A DNA stretch of 64,000 nt, taken from contig JANJXV010000013.1 in assembly GCA_024803745.1 (NCBI GenBank), forward strand, positions 35,193,001 to 35,257,000. Reading direction: 5' to 3'. A model generated the notes under the pieces. It searched no databases and was not told the origin of the DNA. It saw nothing but the letters and a program-made list of their open reading frames with translations. The stretch is from Megascapheus bottae. Lineage: Eukaryota > Chordata > Mammalia > Rodentia > Geomyidae. The position numbers and the translations under genes were made by a program. Below are positions 33,141 to 44,034 of this stretch, piece by piece. Numbering within the stretch: position 1 is the first letter of the stretch; each line of letters opens with the position of its first letter.

Positions 33141-34689
33141 GATCAGCCTCTAAGCTTACAAAATGTTTTATGAACCTCATGTCCCCTTGTAAAGGTTCCT
33201 GAGAAGTAAATTAAATGAGCAGTCTTCAGCAACTTGCTTAGCATATATCATTAGTCCTAGTAGGTAAAAGGATTTCTGCAATGCTGAAAGTAAGTGTGCT
33301 TTATAAAATACACTTTCTTTGACGTTGGTAAGAAACACCCTTCTTGTTTAAGGCTAAGGGACCACGGGGATGGAGAGAATCTGGGGGTTGGGAACCCAGC
33401 TTTGTTTACCATAAATTCAATGGATTTTTAAAACCAACAAGGCACTTCCTTCCTCATCACCTTCCACAGTACTTTGTGTAGGATTTCTGTTTAGCAATTT
33501 ACGAAAATTACATCTATTACTAGAGGTAAAGGTTTTGGGGGTATGTGTGTATGTGTGCGTATTTCTTTTAATGGCTCTAAGGTTAAAGTTGAAAATACCA
33601 AGGCTGTGCAGATTGAATGTCAGGTCCACATTTTCCAGTAAAACTTTTCATTATCCATAAGAATAATCTTCACTGGCTTTACAAATAATTGCTTTGCTAT
33701 ACTTAAAGGAAGTCTGATTTTAATTTGCTATCTACATCTCCATTCTGCTATTCTTTTTATAGATTTTAACAAGTTATCAGTAGAATCTTCCTTCACTCAA
33801 ACATTAGTGAAAGTTTTATCTATCTTGAGATATCTCTAAAATGATTTATGACTAGAGAAACAAAACCTTTTGTCTCAAAATATATATTTTCCCCCGACAG
33901 CTGTGGTATTTCATGGAAAGCACCAAAGCTATGACGGTCTGGACTGCAATCAACCATTCTTAATAGGAAATTTTACAGACTTTTAATAAGATATCCTTGA
34001 ATAATTTATGGAGAGAGGTTTTGAAGTAAAGAGGCATAGTTTGCCAATATGTTCTTCCTCTAATCTCAGGAAATTTAAATAAAAGAGTACTCATTTCCTC
34101 TGAACTCAGCAGTTCTCCTTTAAAAGAAAAAAAAGGTTAAGTAAAACACCTGCTACCAGAGTTCCAAAACATGGTGACATTCTCCAAATTATGCTAACAC
34201 ACGCAAACAAACTTGTACTTAAGCCCTAGCGTGCTCTTGTACACTTCCTGGTGTATGACACGTTAGAAATTTCCACTAAGGAATTGCTCGAAAACCATCA
34301 GAGAAGTTTCCTTTGCTTATAAAATGTATGGAGACCCCTGAGTTTCCTGCTCATTCCGACCACTGCTTCCTAAACTTTTCCACACGACCATCCGCCCAGC
34401 TGCTTTCTTGATATTAAATTCTGTGCTTTTCTTCCCCTCTTCATCATTTTCCTACTATTTTGTAGGCTTTGATTGTTTGCTTTGGTTTCAGTATATAATA
34501 TTGCTTTTCTACTTAGAAATGGAATTTTCATTCTCTTTGCTTGTTGTTTCAGTGAGAATTTCATCATCGTTGGTTACGCCACCATTCACATCATTTATTT
34601 CCTGCATGGAGTACTGGGGAGACTGGACTTGTGCCTCACAAGTTATTTATTTGGTTATTAATTTATTTTTATATTTACTTACATTACGT
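33141..34689. other. Repeat-poor intergenic sequence
   Basis: About 1.5 kb in which I recognise no repeat, exon or gene. Confidence 0.5.
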
Positions 34690-34989
34690 TGTGCTTGGTA
34701 GGGCAACACTCTACTACTTGAACCATACATGTCTCCAAGCCTTTTTCACTTCAGTTACTTTTGCAGTAGGGTCTTATATTTTTGCTCAAGCAAGCCTGGG
34801 CCAAAAGGCTACCATCCTCCCTGTGTATGCTTCCCGTGTAACTGAGAATTACAAAAATGCATATCATCCCTCATTTGTTGAGACGGAGGGGTTACCAACA
34901 TGTTGTCCAAGCTGGCCTTGAACTTGGATCCTCCCCATCCTCACCTCCTAAGTAGCTAAGAGTATAGGAATGAGCCACCATGCCTAGCT
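34690..34989 (-). mobile_element. Old B1/ID-type composite, antisense
   Basis: An ID-like piece at 34690-34740 ('gtgcttggtagggcaacactctactacttgaacc') is followed by B1-type antisense sequence ending 'ctcctaagtagctaagagtataggaatgagccaccatgcctagc' (34875-34989). Confidence 0.6.
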
Positions 34990-35252
34990 TCCTCACAAGT
35001 TCAATGGTACAACTCATTTGACATCTGTGTTGAAAAGCTGGCTCTGTCTTAAAAGGTCTGATGGAGACAGAAACTGTGCCTCTCTGTTGCATCTGCTGAG
35101 TGATGACAATGTTACTGTTCCCGGGATCAGTCTCTGAATAGCAAAGACTAGATGGTATTAAAGGTTCGTCCAATTTTAGATACCATCTATTTCCTGGAGT
35201 TTCAATGGGGTTCCTGTGGGGTTCTGAGGGTCTACATATGAGCCAAAATCTT

Positions 35253-35490
35253 TTCTTTTTTTGTGGGTCATGAGGCTTGAACTCTAGGCCCAGGCACTGT
35301 CCCTTAGCTCTTCAGCTCAAAACTACTGCCCTACCCCTGAGCCACAGCATCACTTCCCCTTTTCTAGTGATTAATTGGGGATAAGAGTCTCATGTTCTTT
35401 AATGCCCAGGCTGTCTTTGAACCGGGATCCTCAAATGTCAGCCTCCTGAGGAGTTAGGATTACAGACGTGAACCACCATGCCTGGCAAGT
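35253..35490 (-). mobile_element. B1-Geo composite SINE
   Basis: 'gggtcatgaggcttgaactctaggcc' through 'gaggagttaggattacagacgtgaaccaccatgcctggc'. The flanks 'gagccaaaatctt' and 'gagccaaaaatctt' are near-identical direct repeats. Confidence 0.92.
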
Positions 35491-35504
35491 GAGCCAAAAA
35501 TCTT

Positions 35505-36011
35505 GATGAGAAAAGTTCAAGCAATTTCACAGCCACTCATGTTCATGTCCCTTTTTTCAGAATTACAATAAGGAAAAGAAAAAGAAACTAAACATTAGCG
35601 GATTAGCAGTAAATGTAATGTTGAAGAGATCTTTACCTTAAGTCAAAAGAAGATTGTTTTATTTATTTTCATGTCAATTTTTTCTCTCCCTCTCTCCCTT
35701 TTCCCCAATAACCTTTCCCCATCTCCTCTACACACAGGAAGTTGAGCAGCTCCTGAACTTAGACAAATTTTGTTTTCATTAATCAGCCATCATTCAAAAA
35801 CTCACAGCTCTTTGGTTAAAACAAAGGGGAAAAAGGATACTGAGTTAGGTCACTGAGAAGATGGACATAAGTTTACTGAGAGGCAATGTGGATTCAATTT
35901 ATTGGTTCTCAAGATGTCTTGAAACTTTAGCCATTTAATCCAAGAGATCTTTCTCTGGTCAACCCTTACTCCTATCTCATTCCACTAAATCTATAACCAG
36001 GATGGATCACT
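35505..36011. other. No gene or repeat recognised
   Basis: Single-copy spacer with a short pyrimidine stretch at 35690-35705. Confidence 0.45.
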
Positions 36012-36190
36012 CTTTTTTTTTTTTTTGCCAGTCCTGGGGCTTGAACTCAGGGTCTGAACACTGTTCTTAGGCTTTCTCGAGCCACAGCACCATTGCCAGC
36101 TTTTTCTATGTATGTGGGACTGAGGAATTGCACCCAGGTCTTCGTGCATGCTAGGCAAGCACTCTACTGCTAGGCCAAACTCCTGGCCTC
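36012..36190 (-). mobile_element. IDL-Geo dimeric SINE with internal deletion
   Basis: T-tail, then 'gccagtcctggggcttgaactcaggg'. About 20 bases of the Geo middle ('gctagagctctaccactt') are missing after 'ctttctcg'. Confidence 0.9.
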
Positions 36191-36252
36191 AAGGTAGGTC
36201 ATTCTTAAACCTTCAGTCAAGACATGAATAAAAGATTTCAAAAAACAACTGA

Positions 36253-36589
36253 AAGGATCTCTAGGATATAGAAACATAAGCCATATAACGAATGATCGTT
36301 GTTCTTAAGGTACTATGTTATCTCTCATCTCTTTTGCTGTCCCTTGGTTATCTCATATTGTTACAGTATCTCACTTTGTTCCTGATATATCGGATATATT
36401 TGTATTTGGTTATTTGAAATTGGATAGGGAATGGGGGAAAACAAGATGAGGGGTGGGGTCGGGGGGACGGAAATGGGGACTAAGACATGTGAAAGGGTAT
36501 CAATGTATGGGAATTAATGCACCATCTATCTGGCAAATATCATGTAATCCTTCTATTAATTACAATAAAAAATATATGAAAAAATAAAA
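36253..36589 (+). mobile_element. 5'-truncated L1 3' UTR with target-site duplication
   Basis: Only the 3' UTR, from 'aaggatctctaggatatagaaac' to the A-tail. Direct repeats caaaaaacaactga lie at 36239-36252 and 36590-36603. Confidence 0.93.
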
Positions 36590-36732
36590 CAAAAAACAAC
36601 TGATTAGAACCTATTGTGGTGGGCTGGCTGCCACAGATTTTTCTTTTTGCCTCTTTCAGATAAGAAATATAGTTATTTTTTAAAGCTGGAAAAAGATGAA
36701 AACTAATATCTCAGTTTTGTTATTTCTTATTT

Positions 36733-37043
36733 TAGACTGTACTAGGGATTAAACTCAGGGCCTATCCTTGCTGGGCAGGTGCTCTACCACTTGAGCCATG
36801 CCTCCAGCCCCTCTGTCTGTTGGTCATTTCTGAGGTGTGTCTCACTTTATGCCTAGGCCAATTGGCCTGTGGTCTTCCCATTTGTTGTTGGGATGACAGA
36901 CATGTGCTGTGGCACCCAGCCATAGGTTGAGATGGAATCTCAAGAACTTTTTATGCAATGGCATGTCTCAAAATATGATCCCTGATCTCCACTCACCCCA
37001 ACAGCTAAAACTACAAGCTTAAACTACCAAGCCCAGTTTGTTC
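36733..37043 (-). mobile_element. Old ID/B1 composite, antisense
   Basis: ID-like: 'actagggattaaactcagggcctatccttgctgggcaggtgctctaccacttgagcc' (36733-36810). B1-like: 'ttgttgggatgacagacatgtgctgtggcacccagcc' (to about 36922). A second, weaker B1-like stretch runs to 37043. Confidence 0.65.
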
Positions 37044-37057
37044 TCTAGTGTTTCTTT

Positions 37058-37174
37058 TTTTTTATTGTAATTAGTAAAAGGGTTACATGATATTTGCCAG
37101 ATAGAAGGTGCATTATTTCACATACATTGATACCCTTTCACATGTCTTCGTACCCATTTCCCTCCCCCCCCCCC
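37058..37174 (-). mobile_element. Short antisense L1 3' end with target-site duplication
   Basis: Complement of the last 117 bases of the young-type L1 ('ttattgtaattagtaaaagggttacatgatatttgccagatag'). Direct repeats agtgtttcttt lie at 37047-37057 and 37175-37185. The C-run at 37164-37174 is the complement of the UTR G-tract. Confidence 0.9.
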
Positions 37175-37185
37175 AGTGTTTCTTT

Positions 37186-37551
37186 CTCCCTATTTTCTGC
37201 CATCTTCAAGAATACAAACCAAGGATATTGGCCTTAAAATTGTAGATGAATATCCCAACTAATAAAAGACTTCAGCAGTATTCATGCTTATCATGTACAG
37301 ATGAGAATTCTGCAGAAATATACTTTTAATGAAATTTCCAAATCTATTTGCATAAGCCTTTCATTAGATTTTTGAATTAATCAAAGACCACAATAGCTAA
37401 TGCTTGACATAAAGTCAAAGGTTTTTGTTGTTGTTAAATCAATTATAACAAAAAAAAGAGGAAGAATAGAACCAAAGACAAAATGTTTTCTCTTGCTGAA
37501 AAGTTTCCCTTTGGAGGAAGTTTTTAGGCCATTAGAGAGAAAGGAAACTGG
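37186..37551. other. No gene or repeat recognised
   Basis: AT-rich single-copy spacer. Confidence 0.45.
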
Positions 37552-37768
37552 TTGCTGAGCCTCCCTACTCAAGAGGCTGCAATCTGAGGATCATAGTTCA
37601 AAGGCAGCCTGGGCAGGAAAGTCTGTGAGACTCTTATCTCCAATTAACCACAAGAAAATCAGAAATGGAACTATGGTTCAGAGAGATAGAGCACCAGCCT
37701 TAAGCAGAAAAACTTAGGGACAGTTTCCAGGCGCTGAGTTCAAGCCCCACAGTTGACAAAAAAAAAAG
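37552..37768 (+). mobile_element. B1-Geo composite SINE
   Basis: The B1-like half lacks its first bases ('cctccctactcaagaggctgcaatctgagg'). The Geo half ends 'caagccccacagttgac' and runs into an A-run and GGAA repeats. Confidence 0.87.
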
Positions 37769-37957
37769 GGAAAGGAAGGAAGGAAGGAAGGAAAGGAGGG
37801 AGGGAGGGAAGGAGGGAGGGAGGGAGGAAGGAAGGAAGGAAGGAAGGAAGGAAGGAAGGAAGGAAGGAAGGAAGGAAGGAAGGAAGGAAGGAAGGAAGGG
37901 AAAGAAGTTAGAAAGGAAGGAAGGAAGGAGGGAGGGAGGGAGGGAGAAAGGGAAGGA
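37769..37957 (+). repeat. (GGAA)n/(GGGA)n microsatellite at a SINE tail
   Basis: Nearly 190 bases of pure purine on the + strand, with about 18 consecutive GGAA-type units at 37826-37897, directly after a B1-Geo A-tail. Confidence 0.96.
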
Positions 37958-38178
37958 ATATGCTTGGCAGATACTGTGAACATTGGACAAAAGATGGTTT
38001 GTTCATTATTCATTGCTATATGTATAATAAACAATCTCAAAACTTGTCTTTTAACGGTGACTCTATTATGTCACACAATTTTGTAAGCCAAAGCTTTGAT
38101 GGAGGCCTAGCTATTCCATCAGGAGTCAATAGAGGGCACTTGGGGACAGTCAGCAGAAAGCAAGAAGAATGAGGTCAT

Positions 38179-38481
38179 GGGCCCGGGAGTTTGGCCTAGC
38201 GGTTAAAGTGCTTGACTAGCATGCACAAAGACCCGGGTTCGATTCCTCGGTATCCCACATACACAACCAAGCCGGAAGTGGCAGAGACGAGACACAACCA
38301 AACCGGAAAAGTGGCAGAGACAAGACTGCGACGGCGACAGAGAGTGAAAGAAGCGAGCTGAGCTGAAGTGAACAGAGCCCAACCCAGTGGTGGCCTGAGC
38401 TAGAAAGGGGGCCTAGCTGAGCAGGGCCGGAGCCGGAGCGAGCGGGGCCAGAAAGAGAAAGGGGCCAAAAAAAAAAAAAAA
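38179..38481 (+). mobile_element. Chimeric retroposon: ID-like head joined to a non-Geo GC-rich body
   Basis: The head (38179-38260) is the same ID-like unit as in IDL-Geo, with an A-box-like 'tggcctagcgg' and a perfect B box 'gggttcgattcc'. Instead of Geo it continues into about 200 bases not seen elsewhere in the window. These comprise a duplicated unit starting acacaaccaa (38261-38291 and 38292-38324), then 'gactgcgacggcgac', then a G-rich end 'gccggagccggagcgagcgg' and 'aaaggggcc', followed by an A17 tail. Exact target-site duplications aagaatgaggtcat lie at 38165-38178 and 38482-38495. The clean duplications and intact B box point to a recent, L1-mobilised insertion. There is no protein-coding content. 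Confidence 0.85.
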
Positions 38482-38782
38482 AAGAATGAGGTCATCCGCT
38501 GGATCCAAGATGGCTCACTCACACGCCTGGGAACCTGACAGGGATACTCGGTTTGGAACGTGGGACCAGATGATCTCCAAAGACTTCTCTAGCAAGACAG
38601 CTAGAGGGACTGAACGTGTCAGAAAGGACATTGTAGTGACAAGGAGGACTCTGCACATAGTTTGTGACTCAGCTTTGAAGATCACATAATACCATTCCTT
38701 TGTCAAAGCAGTAATCCAAGTTCATTTCTTGAGGAGAACAGTGTCTACTTAAAAAAACAACACAAAAAAAAACCTCTTACAC

Positions 38783-38972
38783 TGGGGCCAGTGGTTTGGC
38801 CTAGTGGTAGAGTGCTTGCCTAGCATGCACAAAGACCCGGGTTCGATTCTTCGAAAAAAGCTGGAAGTGGTGCTGAGGCTCAAGTGGTAGAGCTCCAGCC
38901 TTGAGAAAGTCCAAGAAGTCCAAAGACAGTGCTCAGGCCCTAAGATCAAGCCCAGGACTGGCAAAGAAAAAA
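38783..38972 (+). mobile_element. IDL-Geo dimeric SINE, variant
   Basis: The linker 'gtaccacatacatag' between the halves is lost (gattcttcgaaaaaagc), and the Geo half has a 9-base duplication 'aagtccaag/aagtccaaa'. Confidence 0.9.
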
Positions 38973-39146
38973 GAACTTCATACTCCAAACGCATGAAATA
39001 TTCACATTAGTGAGTATAAATTTAAGAAAACACAAACTTTTTTCTAAAACTTTTTTGTCTAAAATGACATATTTAAAAAAAAGAGCTTTAAGTCCTTAGT
39101 CATGTTATATTCAGATGCACAAAACTGGTCCTTTAAAAATGTTGTA

Positions 39147-39379
39147 CTGCTGGACACCAGTGGCCCTGTAATCCTAGCTTCTCAGGAGACTGAGATCTGA
39201 GGATCAAGGTTCAAAGCCAGCCCGGCACAGAAGTCAGTGAGACTCTTATCTCCAGGTAAACACCAGAAAACCAGAAGTGATGCTGTGGCTCAAGTGGTAG
39301 AGTACTAGCCCTGAGCAGATGAGCTCAGGGACAGCACCCAGACCCAGAGTTCAAGCCCCACAACTGACCAAAAAAAAAT
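39147..39379 (+). mobile_element. B1-Geo composite SINE
   Basis: 'tggccctgtaatcctagcttctcaggagactgag' through 'ttcaagccccacaactgacc' and an A-tail. Confidence 0.9.
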
Positions 39380-39397
39380 CAAAACCCTGTATTATTA

Positions 39398-39630
39398 ACC
39401 AGGTGAGGTAGTTCACGCTTATAATCCTAGATACTCAGGAGGCTGAGATCTGAGGATTGCAGTTCAAAGCCAGCCCAGGCACTAAAGATCAGGAGACTGT
39501 TATCTCCAATTAACTGCTAGAAAATGGGGATGGGAAGTAGGACAATGGATAAAGGGGTAGGGTGGTAGCCTTAAGGCACCCAGGCCCAGAGTTCAAGCCC
39601 CATAGCCCACAAAAAAAACAAAAACAACAA
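39398..39630 (+). mobile_element. B1-Geo composite SINE, adjacent second copy
   Basis: 'acgcttataatcctagatactcaggaggctgag' through 'ttcaagccccatagcccac'. The linker has 'gcactaaagatcaggagactg' instead of 'gcaggaaagtccatgagact', a variant also seen at 59360-59585, so it marks a subfamily. Confidence 0.9.
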
Positions 39631-39880
39631 CAAAAAAAACAACCATTATTCAGTTTGGCAAAAAGGTAGTTACTTTCTTTCATATTATTTACTACTGGTA
39701 TTTCATTTTATTGTCCCCTACTATATGAACTATGCAAATATCTGAATCTGCAGCCCAAAATATGTGACAATAAATTATAGTTCTTGCTAAATAGTAATAT
39801 CCTGTTATTATTTATTTCCCACAGTAGGATTTTACTTTCCTAAAAAACAGACACATCAATGAATTACAAAGTGTTTTGAA

Positions 39881-40120
39881 GTTGGGCATGGAGGCCCCCC
39901 TCAGTAATCCCAGCACTGGGGAGGCTGAGGCTAAAGATTGTGAGTTCAAGGTCAGCCTGAGTTTGGACTGCACAACATGAAAGAAGGAAAGGAAGGAAAG
40001 GGGGAGAAATGAAGGAGAAAGAAGGAGGGAAGATGAAGGGGGAAGGATGGAGAAAGGAAGGAAGCAAGGATGGAAAGAGTGAAAGAGTGAGAAGGAAAGA
40101 AAGAGAAAAAGAGAAACTAA
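39881..40120 (+). mobile_element. B1-like SINE with purine-rich tail
   Basis: The B1 body (39881-39981: 'cagtaatcccagcactggggaggctgaggc ... gagttcaaggtcagcctgag') is followed by GGAA/GAAA-type sequence up to about 40120. Confidence 0.8.
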
Positions 40121-40787
40121 GGAATAAAAAGAAGGTTTAGTATCTATAAATTCAATACTATTGGCAATACCAATTAGTCAGTTTCTTTAGAGGCCTGAGC
40201 CAGATACTATCTTAGATCCTTTATTCACCACATCTAAAACCCTGCCCCAACTTTGCAATTAGGTGATTTAATTATTAACTAAAATAAACAACACAAATAC
40301 AATTATTAACTAAAGTAAATTCAAATCTAGAAGAAATTCTTTTTAAGTAAATGATATACAATGAGATTTTCACACTTTATATTGTTTGCTGCCCACATTA
40401 TACTCTGCTCTGTCAGCAGCTGAGATTTGCAAGCAGTTAATTCAACTAAAATTGCCCAAAATCTGAAAAATCAAGGCCCTGGAAAAGGATTGCTCATGAG
40501 AGAGAGACAGACGGAGAGGCAATCACGCTACTATGCAGGAAATGTGTGAGCACTTGCCTCCAAGATAACGCATTTCTAGTAAAGTCTTCCTAGCATCTGA
40601 AATGTAGGTCAACTAAATATAACTATACCCCACAAGTGACATGGGCACATGGTTCATTTTAAGGGGCATGGAAATGTTCTAGAACTAGATAATGGTCATA
40701 ATTACACAATTTCTAAAAAAAAAAAAGGTACTGAATTGTGTCTTTTAAAGAGTGAATTGTAAAGTATGTGAATTATGTCTTAAAAAT
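40121..40787. other. Single-copy intergenic sequence
   Basis: AT-rich, with a small duplicated phrase 'caacacaaatacaattattaactaaa' near 40279-40315. No gene recognised. Confidence 0.45.
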
Positions 40788-40798
40788 GTAAATAAAGG

Positions 40799-40998
40799 GG
40801 CAGGGAGTTTGGCCTACTGATTAAATGCTTGCCTAGCATGCACAAAGACCCAGGTTCGATTCTTTGATACCACATACATAGAAAAAAGCCAGAAGTGGTA
40901 CTGAGACTCAAGTGGTAGAGCTCTAGCCTTGAGAAAATCCAAGGACAGTGCTCAGGCCCTGAGCTCATGCCCAGGACTGGCACCAAAAAAAAAAAAAA
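40799..40998 (+). mobile_element. IDL-Geo dimeric SINE with target-site duplication
   Basis: Flanked by gtaaataaag, just left of 40799 and at 40999-41008. The A box is changed ('tggcctactga') and the B box intact ('ggttcgattct'). Confidence 0.92.
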
Positions 40999-41008
40999 GT
41001 AAATAAAG

Positions 41009-41590
41009 TGTTAACAATGCATGTTCCTTGTAGAAAAAATGGGGCCAAGGAATACCATTAACAACTGATAATCTTTAAAAAAGAAAAAAAAAACCCTAAC
41101 TAGCAAGTAGAGTTACTAACACAATGTATTATGAGGTACAATCTAATTTATATTTTCTGCCACGTGCGTTGACAGTACCAGCAACGCTGAAGTATTAAAT
41201 CTGCAGTCAGGAAAATGAGTAGTGAGTTAATCTTTGCCACTTGTCCTGCTTCCTCTCACCCTCGCATTCATACTCCCTTAACTGATCATTAAAATGTCAT
41301 GGAAAGAATGTGACCCAACCTTCTCGACCCTGCTCCAATAAGACCTCAGCACTACCAAATCAATATGGAAATACACACCATCCACTGTTGGCAGCTATTC
41401 AGAGGGCTTTATTTTTGAAGTCACCATGAATAAAACCCCGCAAAAAAGCCCACAAAACTGCAAGGTCATGCTATTCATAGTAATCAGAGATTGTCTGCTC
41501 ATGTAATAGGTATAACTTTTTTTCTGTCTTTACTTAGAAGCTCACATTATGCTAATAATTATAATAATAATAACGAATATCATTTTTCTT
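41009..41590. other. No gene or repeat recognised
   Basis: AT-rich spacer ending in an (AAT)-rich stretch. Confidence 0.45.
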
Positions 41591-41827
41591 AGCCAGGGGC
41601 CAGGGGCTCATGCCTGTAATCCTAGCTACACAGGAGGCTGAGATCTGAGGATTGTGGTTCAACGCCAGCTCAGGAAGGAAAAGTCCTGGGACTCTTATCT
41701 CCAGTTAACCACCAGAAAACTGGAAGTGGCACTGTGGCTCAAGTGGTAGAGTGCTCGGCTTAGGCTGAAGAGCTCAGGAACAGCGCCCAGATCCAGAGTT
41801 CAAGCCCCATGACCAACAAAAAAAAAG
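41591..41827 (+). mobile_element. B1-Geo composite SINE
   Basis: One of the better-preserved copies: 'ggctcatgcctgtaatcctagctac', 'cttatctccagttaaccaccagaaaac', 'aagtggcactgtggctcaagtgg', ending 'caagccccatgaccaac' and an A-tail. Confidence 0.92.
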
Positions 41828-43811
41828 TAACACATCACAACAAAACTACAAATAGGCTAGAGAATGCCTGCCAATCATTAGGGCTTAGACAGTAGGACAT
41901 GTTACTAAAGTACTTCGATAGCATAAAAAATGTTTTCGATTCCAGGCATAAATGGGTAAAGTTCATACATTCAAGTATCAAGATCTAGGATTTTAACTCG
42001 AATTCAAATTCACCACCATACTCTTCCACAGCTAAACATATCCTACACTGATGCTCCTAAAGTGTCATTAATGCTGGATTTACCCTGAAAGTATCAGAGA
42101 TCCTAGTGCTGCTAAAGGATCCTGAAAGATCAAGGGACAACAAACCAAGCAGCAGTAGAAACTCGAGTGAGTGGAGCAATGAGATCCCATCCCCAAAGCC
42201 TGCTTCATCTGTGGCTCTGCTGCTCACCAGTTCTCATGCCTCTGTTGGCCCTGACTGTTCTGTGATGCCTAGAGTCCTTGATGTGGCTCTTCATTCAAGC
42301 TATCACCTCTGACCATGCCCTCTCCTCCCACACTGTCCTACCATGTTTCATCATCAAAGCTCTCATCTCCTCACTGACCTTTCCTCAGTGTTGTTCAAAA
42401 AGTATCATGCAGTATGTATGCACCACATGCTCTGAAAACTGCTCAGCTCTTTATTAGTGGTCTGAGCTGTTGTAACTAACTTCAGTGTGGGTTGCGTTCA
42501 TATTTTAAAAAGACAGCTTGCAGTGATAACTTTGATCCAAGGAATGAATCTGTAATGGTAGAACGGTGAATAGGAGGAATGTTTTGGTAACCGGAGCTTT
42601 CCCAGCCAGCCAGCCATAAAACACATCATATAGGTGCTATATACTCTGTGACAGTGTTAGCTACACATGGCTTCTAACTTCATTTGTTTGTAGAAAGGCT
42701 AAACTTTCGTATTTAATGCTAAATTGCTTATTATTGGATGAATGCTATCCATATGGCTTGGAAAATGGTAAGCATTTCAGTTCAGTGACTTTCTAAGTAC
42801 ACACCAAAATATTTACTACTACTATTACTACTACTAAGGGGCATTCATCACTCAAAGGTATCCCTTCTGTCCTTAAATATTTGGTCCATCAGGTGCCATG
42901 CCCGAATTCTTCATGGAAAGGTTTCACTGAAGGATTCCATGGAAGACATTTTCCTTGGTCTCTCATTACCGTGGTCTCAGATTCTAGCTCCACCTTACTC
43001 CCATGTGTCTACACTCCTTTTAGCTCATCTACAGCCTCTTCTGGCTTTTTGTGATTTTTCTTTTCACAAGACTCGAAACGTGGTTTCCTCTCCCAGTTCT
43101 GGTGCCCCACCTGCTTTCAGATGAAGTACACTCTGGATAGAGGCCTACAAGGCTCAGCCCAACTTCCTGAGCAAGCTGAGGGAAAGTTCGCATGGGAAGA
43201 ATCTTACTTTCATGGTAGTAATAGTTATGTAAAGTAGCAACTTGCTATGTATGGTGGGTTACTGAAATTATCCTGCTAGCACAAATTGGAAAAATGATTC
43301 TTCTACAGAATTATAAACCCACTTAACCTTATAAATGCCCAACTGCAGGACATGCATTCTGCACTAAAATGCCTAATAACTCACATTCAGTTTCAGCAGC
43401 TACACCAACATGCACCACAGAAGCCCATTAAGTAAACAGCTATGGAAATTAAAAAGTCCATTTCTTAAATAAAAGTTACTTTTTGATGCTTTATAAATCA
43501 AAGCAAATCCAGTCAAATTGGACTTAGCCCAAGGAAGAAGACATTTTAAAGAAAGATAGTATTTTTCTTGAAATGGTACTTCGTTGTGCTTAGTAGCAAT
43601 TGAAAGGGATATACAGGAAGAACTGATCTGTAGCTGTATAACAGTCAATGAGTTTATTTGAATATGACTTTCAATAAACAGACATGCTGAGAATAAACTT
43701 ATTTTCCATGCTGATCCATTTAACTTTCCCTTCTCAAGTGGTTGCGTGGTGGCCTTAGCATTCAGCTTCCATCCACCCTCCTTAGTAAGTCTATCATCCA
43801 AGAAAGACCAA
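41828..43811. other. 2 kb of repeat-free intergenic sequence
   Basis: I recognise no interspersed repeat, exon or gene. Frames at 42106-42312 and 42939-43124 are short and without family resemblance. Confidence 0.5.
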
Positions 43812-44034
43812 TCCCATGGTTTGAACTCAGGACCTGAGCACTGCCCCTGAGCTTTGGAGCTCTTGGCTAATGCTCTACCATTTGAGCCAGAGTTCCACTT
43901 CTGGTTTTTTTTTCTTTTTGAGTGGTTAACTAGAGATAACAGACTTTCCTGCCCAGGCTGGCTTTGAACCACAATCCTCAGATTCAGCCTCCTGAGTAGT
44001 TAGGATTATAGGCATGAGCCATTGGCACCTGGCT
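43812..44034 (-). mobile_element. B1-Geo composite SINE
   Basis: 'tggtttgaactcaggacctgagcactgcccctgagc' through 'ctgagtagttaggattataggcatgagcc'. The 190-aa minus-strand frame at 43400-43972 starts in this SINE and is not a gene. Confidence 0.88.

Noticed and set aside
43400..43972. 190-residue minus-strand frame, the longest in the window
   Set aside because: Its start lies in a B1-Geo SINE and it runs into AT-rich single-copy sequence. No domain or family is recognisable.
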